DNA of 64,000 nucleotides from Reticulitermes speratus (GCA_021186555.1 JAJKFL010000005.1:1155001-1219000); one strand, 5' to 3'. Positions 1 through 11,359 are shown, counted from the stretch's first letter. A program made the numbers and translations. Notes: generated by a model not told the origin, from the letters alone.

Positions 1-320
1 CTCAGTCAGAATTCCAAACAAACTTTAACTCCATTACAAGGATCATTTGGTTAATTTTCTTCGGGAACACACAGCTGCCGTTTCTGATAATTACACAAAA
101 GGCATAAATACATTCTGTGGGCGACATTTTACAGCAGGTGTTTGAGCACAGTAAACACTGTGTGCGGCGCAGGTAGGGCGATGTGTGATATTGCGGTCGC
201 GTTTCTCGACGTTTCTGTGGCATATCTTCTAATTATATAAACGTGTTCTTATTTATTGCCATTTTTATGCTACGCTATACCCCAGGGCTTAGATCTTACA
301 TCACGTGAGTAAGCTTTAAT
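1..320. other. Unassigned sequence at left edge
   Basis: No gene or repeat is recognised here. A 73-codon open frame on the minus strand (2-223) is Cys-rich and ends at the window edge. I recognise no domain in it and it may be a transposon fragment. The sequence runs directly into the 19-bp based tandem array that begins near 321. Confidence 0.4.
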
Positions 321-1660
321 TCATCCCCAGTTCCATAATCTAGTCCCAGTTCCATAATTCAATCGCAGTTCTATAATTCAGCTCCAGTTCCATAATTCAT
401 TACCAGTTCTATCATCTAGTCCAACTTCCATAATTCAGTACCAGTTCTATAATCTAGTCCCAGTTCCATAATTCAATCCCAGCTCTATCATCTAGGTGGG
501 CTGCGATAGCTCAGTCGGTATAGCGACTCGCTACGGGCTGGACGGTCCGGGGATCGAATCCCGGTGGGGGCGAGATTTTCCGCATCCGTCCAGACCGGCC
601 CTGGGGCCCACCCAGCCTCCTATACAATAGGTACCGGGTCTCTTTCCCGGGGGTAAAGCGGCCGGGGCGTGGAGTTGACCACCCACCCCCATCTAGTGCC
701 ACGGTTAAAGAAAGAGTAGAGCTATATCTCTACTCCCCCTCTGGGCCTTCATGGCCTGTTCTAGTGTGAACTTTATCTTTTACCTTTATCATCTAGTCCA
801 ACTTTCATAATTCAGTACCAGTTCTATCATCTAGCCCCATAATTCAATCCCAGCTCTATAATCCAGCATCCAGCTCCATAATTCAATCCCAGCTCTATCA
901 TCCAGTCCAACTTCCATAATTCAGTAACAGTTCTATCATCTAGCCCCATAATTCAATCCCAGCTCTATAATCCAGCATACAGCTCCATAATTCAGTACCA
1001 GTTCTATCATCTAGTCCCAGTTCCATAATTCAATCCCAGCTCTATCATCCAGTCCAAGTTCCATAGTTCAGTAACAGTTCTATAATCCAGTCCAAGTTCC
1101 ATAATTCAGTCCCAGCTCTATCATCCAGTCCAAGTTCCATAATTCAGTCCCAGCTCTATCATCCAGTCCAAGTTCCATAATTCAGTCCCAGCTCTATCAT
1201 CCAGTCCAAGTTCCATAATTCAGTCCCAGCTCTATCATCCAGTCCAAGTTCCATAATTCAGTCCCAGCTCTATCATCCAGTCCAAGTTCCATAATTCAGT
1301 CCCAGCTCTATCATCCAGTCCAAGTTCCATAATTCAGTCCCAGCTCTATCATCCAGTCCAAGTTCCATAATTCAGTCCCAGCTCTATCATCCAGTCCAAG
1401 TTCCATAATTCAGTCCCAGCTCTATCATCCAGTCCAAGTTCCATAATTCAGTCCCAGCTCTATCATCCAGTCCAAGTTCCATAATTCAGTAACAGTTCTA
1501 TAATCCAGTCCCAGTTCCATAATTCAATCCCAGCTCTATCATCCAGTCCAAGTTCCATAATTCAGTAACAGTTCTATAATCCAGTCCCAGTTCCATAATT
1601 CAGTCCCAGCTCTATCATCCAGTCCAAGTTCCATAATTCAGTCCCACTTCTATAACTAAG
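321..1660. repeat. 38-bp tandem array built from two 19-bp half-units
   Basis: The repeating unit is a dimer of two related 19-mers, one containing 'ttccataattcag' and the other 'agctctatcatccag'. The period of 38 is read directly from the spacing of 'aattcagtccc' at 1141 and 1179. There are about 27 dimer copies once the inserted SINE at 496-786 is removed. Copies between about 1080 and 1480 are nearly identical. Those near 321-480 and 800-1000 are more diverged and often monomeric, so the homogeneous dimer zone is probably the younger part. Confidence 0.93.
496..786 (+). mobile_element. SINE family 1, full-length copy inserted in the 38-bp array
   Basis: The tRNA-like head carries an A box 'tagctcagtcgg' at 507-518 and a B box 'ggatcgaatcc' at 551-561. 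The body then has a G+C-rich segment and a tail ending near 'ggcctgttctag'. A 10-bp direct repeat 'tatcatctag' flanks it at 486-495 and 787-796, as expected for a target-site duplication. That word also belongs to the host array's own unit, so the duplication alone is not decisive. Related copies elsewhere in the window confirm a dispersed family. It was presumably transcribed by polymerase III and moved by a LINE. Confidence 0.88.
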
Positions 1661-2513
1661 TAAAGTGTATGTATTTGTTGTGAACATTACACTGACATTG
1701 ACACCATAAGCAAGTACAGCCCGGACGATGTACGGCACTCCTGTTCTATACTGCATTGCCATATCTACACTAAATCACATTAATACTGTTCTATACTGCA
1801 TTGCCATATCTACACTAAATCACATTAATAAAATGTAACTTAATTCCAATGCCACAAATAAAGTTACGTCCTACTTGACCGGGAATTTTAAATTAATCGA
1901 GCGATGTCACTACCCCAGTGCAGTTCATTGTAAGACATGTGCAGGCGACAATGAGAGCTTTCAGTAATTTTTTTTTGCTTAATGTGTAAGTACAGACATT
2001 AATTTATCTGACAAATATCTTCTGTCAATACCACCGCTAATCCACCACGTGTGTGGGCGGCCGGTAAAATTGGGTTACGTTAATACGATAAATGAGCCGA
2101 CAGTAAGTGAAAATTCTAGACGACAGAATTCCGAAGTTTGTAAAAAACCAGGATATTGAATGGTGAAGAGTTGTTGGAATGTAAAGACAATTTATGGGTA
2201 TAATGGAAGTTGCGGGCAGGCAATCAGCTTAATGGCGCGGAAGTGGGCCTACTGGAAGGGGAAGTTTGAAGAAATAACGGCACAAGAAATGCCAAACTTT
2301 AATGTGAAAAATTATTCCTCAAGATTACGTCGACAAGATATGACGAAGTATTGCGCTGGTTGCTGTTAAGTGCCGAGTGCAATTTGTACCGCATCGCGAA
2401 CGATTAAGCATTCCTGATTCTAAGTACCGTCTTTTATCATAATGCATATTTTTACTCATATTCACTTGTGAAATTTTCTTTAAAAAGGCATCCATTAATC
2501 ACCCAAACAATTA
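1661..2513. other. Non-repetitive spacer with a 45-bp direct duplication
   Basis: A 45-bp segment starting 'ctgttctatactgcattgcc' occurs twice back to back at 1741-1785 and 1786-1830 with no differences seen. The rest is unique A+T-rich sequence. A short open frame at 2160-2369 shows no recognisable domain. Confidence 0.7.
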
Positions 2514-2695
2514 CAGTAGAACTCGGTTATAACGTCATGAGAGAGACTGTATTTTGTGTCGTTATAAACGAGTGTCGTTATAACCGAGGGGTATAAGTTC
2601 ATGGTTAAGGTGAGGAATTAATTGGTACCACAGAATATCTGACGTTATAGACGAGGTGTCGTATAAACCGATGTCGTTATAACCGGGTTATACTG
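2514..2695. mobile_element. Tigger/pogo-like MITE, 182 bp
   Basis: The left end begins 'cagtagaactcggttataac'. The reverse complement of the right end begins 'cagtataacccggttataac', so the terminal inverted repeats differ at two positions. TA dinucleotides flank it at 2512-2513 and 2696-2697. The interior repeats variants of 'gttataaccga', the subterminal redundancy typical of Tigger/pogo-derived non-autonomous elements. It has no coding capacity. Confidence 0.85.
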
Positions 2696-2697
2696 TA

Positions 2698-3460
2698 TTT
2701 CTTTTCCGAAGAACGTTTGGAATCCGCAGACACTTGCTTGTCTGTCCGCACTTGTCCGCCCCCTCATTTGAAGGCTATAATTTTAGACCAACATTTTATC
2801 GAGCAGACAATCCTTTCGCCCCTGACACTTCTGCAAACGTTTCCCCCGCCAGACCGAAACACTGTTTTTTTATACCAACAAATGCACCTGTTTGATATTC
2901 TTGTAGCTGTAAATTGATTTTGCCTGTTGGGCATTAGCAAATTTTATGTTTGTTGGTTTTGACTTAAACTGACGACAAACTGCACGGTACATACAGCATA
3001 AAAAGAAACGAGACACTGTAGTTGCTGCTTCGTCTACAGTTTGATGTATGGCAAACTGAAGTCCTTTGAAGAGTGAGTTGTTGAAGAAACAAGCCAGCCA
3101 CGTCAGAAGCAGCACAATAGGCACAAGAAACTACAGTCAGTCGATAAACAAAAGGCTATAAGAAGCTGTACTGGAGGAGGTAAAACCACAACTGAGGCAG
3201 AAAAGGGGAACGGCCTTTCTTTGTGCTGTCTCAAGCTGAGGGCTGGGGGCACGGTCTGCGATGTAATGGAAGGGCACGCGAAAAATGTGTTGGAGTGGGG
3301 GGGACTTATGGTAACTGTGTGTAGCTGGTGACGATCTGAAATGGGCAGACGAAATTGCCTTCATCTGTCCGTCGCTACGAACCGACATTGAAAAATCAAC
3401 GAAGACACAAATCCCATGTCTTGCGTTTTGCTTATTTCAAGGTACTTTATCTGGTTCCTT
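2698..3460. other. Spacer without recognised features
   Basis: I see mixed-composition unique sequence. Open frames at 2717-2917 (+), 2870-3124 (-) and 3137-3388 (-) overlap on opposite strands and show no recognisable domain or codon pattern. I treat them as chance frames. Confidence 0.45.
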
Positions 3461-3523
3461 ATTTGTAACAACATTTGTAACAACATTTGTAACAACATTT
3501 GTAACAACATTTGTAACAACATT
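3461..3523. repeat. 12-bp short tandem repeat
   Basis: Five near-perfect copies of a unit reading 'atttgtaacaac'. Confidence 0.92.
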
Positions 3524-4000
3524 CTTCCTGAATTACAAAGCTTTATATTTACAATGATAAACGCAAGTTGTACTTAACAATAAGAAATTACAATTTGGCA
3601 AATTAAAAAACATACTGGCTGACAGGACAGTCCGTTAAATAATATACTGCCTGAATGGGTAAATGATTCTCGACGTTTCCAAGACCCTACTTTCCTTCGC
3701 AACGTCGGGAACCAGTTTTACGAGTACAGTGACGGAGCCTAATATCCTACAACAGCGGTTCCCAACCTCAGGTCACGACCCAAATCAGGGTCGCGGGTGT
3801 CTGAAGTAGGTTCGCGAGAGAGTTTTATGGAGAACTCGTTAATTATGGAAAAGAAATCAAACTTTTATCTAAATTCACAGAACATTATCGATTTACTCCA
3901 TTTTCATTTTTGCATTAACTTCAAAGTTAGTAACATAATAAGCTTTATTTACAATAAATAACACATGTAGTAAGTCTATCATTCACTAAATATTTAACAT

Positions 4001-4240
4001 TACTGTTCTGTTCATGTTATGCAATGTTCCGTATGTTAAGTATTGTTCTGTTCATGTTATGTAATGTTCCATATGTTAAGTATTGTTCTGTTCATGTTAT
4101 GTAATGTTCCGTATGTTAAGTATTGTTCTGTTCATGTTATGTAATGTTCCATATGTTCAGTATTGTTCTGTTCATGTTATGTAATGTTCCATATGTTCAG
4201 TATTGTTCTGTTCATGTTATGTAATGTTCCACATGTTCAG
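4001..4240. repeat. 40-bp tandem array, six copies
   Basis: Exactly six units containing 'tgttctgttcatgttatg' lie head to tail, differing at a few sites (for example 'gtatgttaag', 'atatgttaag', 'atatgttcag'). The array lies inside the hAT-like element, about 170 bp left of the 110-bp array. Confidence 0.95.
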
Positions 4241-4410
4241 TAATTCACAAGTTTTTATTTAGAACCAAATTATTTGTCTAACCGGCACATGTATCAGTTA
4301 CTTAAATAAATATTTGTGTCTTGCGTGTTTTATGTATTTAATACTGTCACAAAAAATATTGGATTTGACAAATAAGATTAAAAATTTAATATTTTTTTAA
4401 TAAGTGGCAA

Positions 4411-7400
4411 TGTTGTGTAGTGTTCAAGAAAAGGCATTAGTGTTAGTTCATTTACAATAAATATCGCTGACTATTGCCGTTACCACAGTACGGTCACACA
4501 CATGTACCGCTGTGTTATGCTGTTATGTAGTGTTCAAGAAAAGGTATTAGTGTTAGTTCATTTACAGTAAATTTCGCTGACTATTGCCGTTACCACAGTA
4601 CGGTCACACACATGTACCGCTGTGTTATGCTTTTATGTAGTGTTAAACAAAAGGCATTAGTGTTAGTTCATTTACAGTAAATATCGCTGACTATTGCCGT
4701 TACCACAGTACGGTCACACACATGTACCGCTGTGTTATGCTGTTATGTAGTGTTCAAGAAAAGGCATTAGTGTTAGTTCATTTACAGTAAATATCGCTGA
4801 CTATTGCCGTTACCACAGTACGGTCACACACATGTACCGCTGTGTTATGCTGTTATGTATTGTTCAAGAAAAGGCATTAGTGTTAGTTCATTTACAGTAA
4901 ATATCGCTGACTATTGCCTTTACCAAAGTACGGTCACACACATGTACCGCTGTGTTATGCTGTTATGTACTGTTCAACAAAAGACACTAGTATCAGTTCA
5001 TTTACAGTAAATATCACTGACTATTGCCGTTACCACAGTACGGTCACACACATGTACCGCTGTGTTATGCTGTTATGTAGTGTTCAACAAAAGACACTAG
5101 TATCAGTTCATTTACAGTAAATATCGCTGACTATTGCCGTTACCACGGTACGGTCACACACATGTACCGCTGCGTTATGCTGTTATGTAGTGTTAAACAA
5201 AAGACACTAGTATCAGTTCATTTACAGTAAATATCGCTGACTATTGCCGTTACAACAGTACGGTCACACACATGTACCGCTGCGTTATGCTGTTATGTAG
5301 TGTTAAACAAAAGCCACTAGTATCAGTTCATTTTCAGTAAATATCACTGACTATTGCCGTTACCACGGTACGGTCACACACATGTACCGCTGTGTTATGC
5401 TGTTATGTAGTGATAAACAAAAGCCACTAGTGTCAGTTCATTTACAGTAAATATCGCTGACTATTGCCGTTACCACAGTACGGTCACACACATGCACCGC
5501 TGTGTTATGCTGTTATGTAGTGTTAAAAAAAAGCCACTAGTATCAGTTCATTTACAGTAAATATCGCTGACTATTGCCGTTACCACGGTACGGTCACACA
5601 CATGTACCGCTGCGTTATGCTGTTATGTAGTGTGTTAAACAAAAGCCACTAGTATCAGTTCATTTTCAGTAAATGTCACTGACTATTGCCGTTACCACGG
5701 TACGGTCACACACATGTACCGCTGTGTTATGCTGTTATGTAGTGATAAACAAAAGCCACTAGTGTCAGTTCATTTACAGTAAATATCGCTGACTATTGCC
5801 GTTACCACAGTACGGTCACACACATGCACCGCTGTGTTATGCTGTTATGTAGTGTTAAAAAAAAGCCACTAGTATCAGTTCATTTACAGTAAATATCGCT
5901 GACTATTGCCGTTACCACAGTACGGTCACACACATGTACCGCTGTGTTATGCTGTTATGTAGTGTTAAACAAAAGACACTAGTATCAGTTCATTTACAGT
6001 AAATATCGCTGACTATTGCCGTTACAACAGTACGGTCACACACATGTACCGCTGCGTTATGCTGTTATTTAGTGTTAAACAAAAGACACTAGTATCAGTT
6101 CATTTACAGTAAATATCGCTGACTATTGCCGTTACCACAGTACGGTCACACACATGTACCGCTGCGTTATGCTGTTATGTAGTGTTAAACAAAAGACACT
6201 AGTGTCAGTTCATTTACAGTAAATATCGCTGACTATTGCCGTTACCACAGTACGGTCACACACATGTACCGCTGCGTTATGCTGTTATGTAGTGTTAAAC
6301 AAAAGACACTAGTATCAGTTCATTTACAGTAAATATCGCTGACTATTGCCGTTACCACAGTACGGTCACACACATGTACCGCTGTGTTATGCTGTTATGT
6401 AGTGTTCAACAAAAGACACTAGTATCAGTTCATTTACAGTAAATATCGCTGACTATTGCCGTTACCACAGTACGGTCACACACATGTACCGCTGTGTTAT
6501 GCTGTTATGTAGTGTTAAACAAAAGACACTAGTATCAGTTCATTTACAGTAAATATCGCTGACTATTGCCGTTACCACAGTACGGTCACACACATGTACC
6601 GCTGCGTTATGCTGTTATGTATGTGTAAACAAAAGACACTAGTGTCAGTTCATTTACAGTAAATATCGCTGACTATTGCCGTTACCACAGTACGGTCACA
6701 CACATGTACCGCTGTGTTATGCTGTTATGTAGTGTTAAACAAAAGACACTAGTATCAGTTCATTTACAGTAAATATCGCTGACTATTGCCGTTACCACAG
6801 TACGGTCACACACATGTACCGCTGCGTTATGCTGTTATGTAGTGTTAAACAAAAGACACTAGTGTCAGTTCATTTACAGTAAATATCGCTGACTATTGCC
6901 GTTACCACAGTACGGTCACACACATGTACCGCTGCGTTATGCTGTTATGTAGTGTTAAACAAAAGACACTAGTGTCAGTTCATTTACAGTAAATATCGCT
7001 GACTATTGCCGTTACCACAGTACGGTCACACACATGTACCGCTGTGTTATGCTGTTATGTAGTGTTAAACAAAAGACACTAGTATCAGTTCATTTACAGT
7101 AAATATCGCTGACTATTGCCGTTACCACAGTACGGTCACACACATGTACCGCTGCGTTATGCTGTTATGTAGTGTTAAACAAAAGACACTAGTGTCAGTT
7201 CATTTACAGTAAATATCGCTGACTATTGCCGTTACCACAGTACGGTCACACACATGTACCGCTGTGTTATGCTGTTATGTAGTGTTAAACAAAAGACACT
7301 AGTATCAGTTCATTTACAGTAAATATCGCTGACTATTGCCGTTACCACAGTACGGTCAACACACATGTACCGCTGCGTTATGCTGTTATGTAGTGTTAAA

Positions 7401-7463
7401 CAAAAGACACTAGTATCAGTTCATTTACAGTAAATATCGCTGACTATTGCCGTTACCACGGTA
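4411..7463. repeat. 110-bp satellite array, about 28 copies
   Basis: The period of 110 is read from 'agtgttaaac' at 6841 and 6951. Each unit carries 'ctattgccgttaccacagta' and 'catgtaccgctg'. Left-hand units have 'caagaaaaggcattag'; right-hand units have 'aaacaaaagacactag', so variants are spatially ordered. A three-unit block marked by 'gtgataaac' and 'catgcaccgctg' occurs at about 5410 and again at about 5742, showing block duplication. The array's right edge merges into the hAT-like terminal sequence. The short open frames inside are by-products of the repeat. Confidence 0.95.
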
Positions 7464-7559
7464 GTGTCGTGGGTCACATACCGTTTGCTACTTTAGGGTC
7501 ACACCTAAAAGTTTGGGAACCGCAGCCCTAGCACAAAGGAACCCTCAAACACGCACAAC

Positions 7560-8050
7560 ACCCAGCAGTTTAATTCAAGCGGTATCGCTTCTAAATTTTT
7601 TCTGCAGGTCGTCCGATCGAACGTCTGCGGGGGCGTATTTTCCTGCGGTTTACCTTAGTCACTAAGTTTTTAAGCGCGTTCGTGTAGTTTCGAAAAACGC
7701 CTATTACCTTCGGCATGTCCATCCTCATATCTGTCTGTCCGTCCGTCTGTGTGTTCGCATATTAACAGCGCGGCTCCCAGTGGACGGATTTCTATGAAAT
7801 TTGGTACTGTGGACTTCCATAAAAATCTGTCACAAAATCCAAATTTGGTTACCAATGCACAAAAATATCGGCACTTTTCATAATGACCCATGTACTTTTG
7901 ATTGTTGCCGGCGACATAAACCGCCATAAAAGCAATTTCGTTTATCTTGGTACAGATGACAGTGACATGTAGCTCAACAATACACGCAGAATGCATTGTT
8001 GTGTTTACACTGCAACAATGGTTGCGCGAACGCGCCACAATGTTACGTTA
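7560..8050 (-). repeat. Dispersed repeat with GRTDR-type conceptual peptide
   Basis: The minus strand has a 122-codon open frame (7670-8038) ending in residues NFIEIRPLGAALL and HTDGRTDRYEDGHAEG. As I recall, peptides of this type recur as conceptual translations of a non-coding repeat in many insect draft genomes. On the plus strand it shows the low-complexity run 'gtctgtccgtccgtctgtg' followed by 'atgaaatttggtac'. Segments at 13555-14000 and 34440-34720 have a similar layout. Not supported as a gene. Confidence 0.4.
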
Positions 8051-9344
8051 TACGTGCAATGTCTGTCTTGTTACAAGCTAAATTCTGATATACTACCTTA
8101 AGTTAAGCCACAATCGCCTTCTTCTAAATCCCTTCCAATTGATTTGTCACAGTTACGCAGTAATTCGGCGCCACGTCTCTGCAGTTAAGCAGACTACCAA
8201 TAAATAGACAGACACAGCATTTAGAAATTCCATTCCAGCCTTACGGAGCTCACGGCATGTACGTTACAAAGACCAGGCAGCTATCCACGATAGAGATATT
8301 GTGTTTATTCAGAGAAGTGTAGTAAATAGTGCATAATAATCCATGTGGATAAAATGCACAGGTTTGTAATACTAAAGCTTTTGGTGCCACTGTACTGTAA
8401 ATGGCTAATTTATATCGACATTTACACGGAAACGTAAAGCCAAACTCTCATCATACTGTAAACAAAAACCACTGAATATTCATGACCTTTAGCAACAATA
8501 TTTGGGTCACCAACTTTGACTTTACGTTAAATGACAGGCCCTTATTTGACGAGGTGGTAAAGTACCTCATAGCTGCGCCAAAACCAATCGATTCTATCCC
8601 TCTGTTGTCTGCACGGGCTGTTCTTAAAAATGGGAGTAGCTGTGTGTAACCAATACGAAAAGGCAAAACTCTCACACAGACTTTCAAGCAAGTACGTTCT
8701 ACTGAATTAACTCAGTCTTCACACATGAATAAGTAGGTGTACCATGTTACATCCACGTTGTACAGAAAGCTTTACAAGTACCAAGTACCAAGTACAAGTA
8801 CCAACCTCACAGGATTGTGCAGTATTTATGTACATGTGTAGAGTGACTGTACCCTCAGGGCGCAACAGTGTGTGTGCGTGTGAGCCACGCATTTCACGCA
8901 CATATGCTCACTTCAGAAGTCCGCGTGGTCAAAACGTCACTTCAAAAAGTACCTCTGTTTCTCAGTTCCTTTAATGATACTATCTCAGCTCGACAGGTTA
9001 TATATACATCGTCAAATGATGTGCTAATGGCCTTATATTGAAATATTCAGTACTGCAAGACGCAGAGAAAAGCGACCGAAGCCAGAACCTCGCTCACTGA
9101 GGCTAAGAAAACGTGGAGCGATAATATTCACTCCCCAATACGTCTTCATATCAAGGCGCATTAAGCACAGCAATAGCCTGTATTAGCACGTGAGGCCCAA
9201 TTAGTCCGTCTATCGACTCCTCACGACGGGTTCGTAAATTGTGGGCCGCAGACCTACTCAACATTACGCAACATAGGTCCCTACTGCACCGTGTGTTACA
9301 AGTTACAGAATGCAGCTGTAATTTGATTATTCTTTGTCTTATAG
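8051..9344. other. Spacer without recognised features
   Basis: Unique sequence with only a short 'aagtacc' repetition near 8777-8803. The open frames at 8451-8687 (-), 8719-8901 (-) and 8744-8974 (+) overlap and show no domain. Confidence 0.45.
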
Positions 9345-10120
9345 GAACTAAGTTTGTGTTGAATGCTACAGTATTTGTGTGGCAATGTAACTAAGTTTGT
9401 GTTGAATGCTACAGTATTTGTCTGGCAATGTAACTAAGTTTGTGTTGAATGCTACAGTATTTGTGTGGCAATGTAACTAAGTTTGTGTTGAATGCTACAG
9501 TATTTGTGTGGCAATGTAACTAAGTTTGTGTTGAATGCTACAGTATTTGTCTGGCAATGTAACTAAGTTTGTGTTGAATGCTACAGTATTTGTCTGGCAA
9601 TGTAACTAAGTTTGTGTTGAATGCTACAGTATTTGTCTGGCAATGTAACTAAGTTTGTGTTGAATGCTACAGTATTTGTGTGGCAATGTAACTAAGTTTG
9701 TGTTGAATGCTACAGTATTTGTGTGGCAATGTAACTAAGTTTGTGTTGAATGCTACAGTATTTGTCTGGCAATGTAACTAAGTTTGTGTTGAATGCTACA
9801 GTATTTGTCTGGCAATGTAACTAAGATTGTGTTGAATGCTACAGTATTTGTGTGGCAATGTAACTAAGTTTGTGTTGAATGCTACAGTATTTGTCTGGCA
9901 ATGTAACTAAGATTGTGTTGAATGCTACAGTATTTGTGTGGCAATGTAACTAAGGTTGTGTTGAATGCTACAGTATTTGTCTGGCAATGTAACTAAGCTT
10001 GTGTTGAATGCTACAGTATTTGTGTGGCAATGTAACTAAGCTTGTGTTGAATGCTACAGTATTTGTCTGGCAATGTAACTAAGCTTGTGTTGAATGCTAC
10101 AGTATTTGTCTGGCAATGTA
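9345..10120. repeat. 43-bp tandem array, about 18 copies
   Basis: The period of 43 is read from 'gaatgctaca' at 9361 and 9404. The unit contains 'gtgttgaatgctacagtatt'. Copies differ mainly at two sites: 'tttgtgtggc' versus 'tttgtctggc', and 'aagtttg', 'aagattg' or 'aagcttg'. The 'aagcttg' form is confined to the last three copies at the right end. Confidence 0.95.
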
Positions 10121-10252
10121 AGCCACTTACAATAAAGCTGTGTTTCTTTTTTAATTCAACCCTAAAGCGATAGACCTGTGTGGAGGTGCCATCAGTCCCT
10201 GCATTATATTACACCCCTGTTTTAAAAGCACACATTCCTTACATATAAAGTA

Positions 10253-10914
10253 AAGTAGGCCCTCGATTTAACGGACTAATCGGGGGAAGGTGTGTCCGCT
10301 ATTGCCGCAAGTACGTTAAATCGAATGTATTTTAAAAACATATACAGTGATACCTCGGCTAACGAAGATAATTCGTTCCGGAATCACATTCGTTAGCCGA
10401 AATCTTCGTTAGCCGAAACGTGAGCAACTTTCTGCTTCCCTTGGGTTTGTCGCTTACTTCTTTGGTTGGTGGGTCTCCCCTATGTGATGTGGTCAGCTGA
10501 TCTCTTTGTCACACACATACAGACGGAAAAGATAAGCTCCTGGAATGGCCCGACCGTTCATGTTTGCTGCTTTATGTTAGCGCGAGCATCCACTAAAACA
10601 TTCGTTAGCCGAATCCATATTCGTTAACCGAGTCCGAAAAACAGCGAAAAAAATCTTCGTTACCCGAAAAATTCGTTAGCAGGGTCACTCGTTAGCCGAG
10701 GTATCACTGTATTAATAACGAACTTACAGTTTAGAGGACGTATTAAAATGTTATTATAATGTACATTCAGTAATTTATACACGTCACTAAAACATATGTT
10801 AAAAATATAAAAATAGATTTACGACAGGAACCGGGAAAAGGGTTTTAATTTTTCCTTTAGGACAGAAATTTTTTGTCCGTTAAATCCGAAGTCCGTTAAA
10901 TCGAGGGCCTACTG
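10253..10914. mobile_element. Tigger/pogo-like element A, host of a nested element
   Basis: The left end reads 'aagtaggccctcgatttaac' and the reverse complement of the right end 'cagtaggccctcgatttaac', followed by 'ggact' in both. TA lies on both sides (10251-10252 and 10915-10916). The motif 'gttaaatcg' / 'cgatttaacgg' recurs near both ends. Excluding the nested element at 10345-10709, about 297 bp belong to this copy. There is no coding capacity, so it was mobilised in trans. Confidence 0.88.
10345..10709. mobile_element. Tigger/pogo-like element B nested inside element A
   Basis: The terminal inverted repeats are perfect over at least 20 bases, each beginning 'cagtgatacctcggctaacg'. TA lies on both sides (10343-10344 and 10710-10711). 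The sequence 'ttcgttagccga' recurs subterminally in both orientations at least five times, a Tigger hallmark. The ends are better preserved than those of element A, consistent with later insertion. No transposase frame is present in 365 bp. Confidence 0.92.
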
Positions 10915-10920
10915 TAATTA

Positions 10921-11097
10921 CATCAGTCTACTCTCTCCTACTACTCTACCACTACAATCTTTCCTCTTCTGTCCATCAATTCCATCAGTTTCGCATTTTA
11001 TCCCCCCTATGTTCTCACTTTATCATCTACTTGTAATGAAGTATTTGCCAACACGTTGTATCTCCGTTCCAATTTGCGCAGGTTAATACCTTTCTAT
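10921..11097. other. Pyrimidine-rich spacer
   Basis: Unique sequence rich in 'ctc' and 'tac' words. Nothing else is recognised. Confidence 0.4.
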
Positions 11098-11359
11098 GCC
11101 GATCTCAGTGGCCGTGCGGTCTAAGGCGTGGGTCTGCGGCTGTTCGCTTACTGGGGTTGTGGGTTCGAATCCCACCGGAGGCATTGTTGTCTGTCTGTTG
11201 TGAGTGTTGTGTGTTGTCAGGTAGAGGTCTCTGCGACGAGCTGATCACTCGTCCAGAGGGTTCCTACCGAGTGTGGTGTGTTTAAACAGTGTGATCGTGA
11301 AGCGTCGTAAAATGAGGCGGCTTAGGCCCCCCAAGGGGCTGTCGAGCCATTGGAAAAAA
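11098..11359 (+). mobile_element. SINE family 2, full-length copy
   Basis: The head resembles a type II (Leu/Ser-like) tRNA. It has an A-box region 'gtggccgtgcggtctaagg', a long variable region and the B box 'ggttcgaatcc'. The body contains 'cgacgagctgatcactcg' and ends 'gtcgagccattgg' followed by an A run. Near-identical 13-mers flank it at 11085-11097 and 11360-11372 (12 of 13 match), a good target-site duplication. Confidence 0.92.

Larger units (their letters stand above)
3753..7525. mobile_element. hAT-like non-autonomous element expanded by internal satellites
   Basis: The left end starts 'cagcggttcccaacc' at 3753. The right end, read as reverse complement from 7525, starts 'ctgcggttcccaaa'. 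Both ends run into 'gtcgcggg' / 'gtcgtgggtcac' subterminal sequence. Terminal words of this CAGNGGTTCCCAA type are characteristic of hAT superfamily ends. The flanking octamers 'tcctacaa' and 'ccctagca' match at five of eight positions, compatible with a decayed 8-bp duplication. No transposase is visible. Nearly all of the 3.77 kb is two internal arrays: six copies of 40 bp (4001-4240) and about 28 copies of 110 bp (4411-7463). An alternative is two unrelated end fragments flanking a satellite. Confidence 0.68.

Noticed and set aside
496-575. Functional tRNA gene at the 5' end of SINE family 1
   Set aside because: The A and B boxes are present, but the sequence continues into a shared SINE body in several copies and no complete cloverleaf with acceptor pairing was seen.
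11098-11185. Functional tRNA-Leu or tRNA-Ser gene
   Set aside because: The head resembles a type II tRNA but is followed by a SINE body and A tail with flanking duplication; other copies behave the same way.
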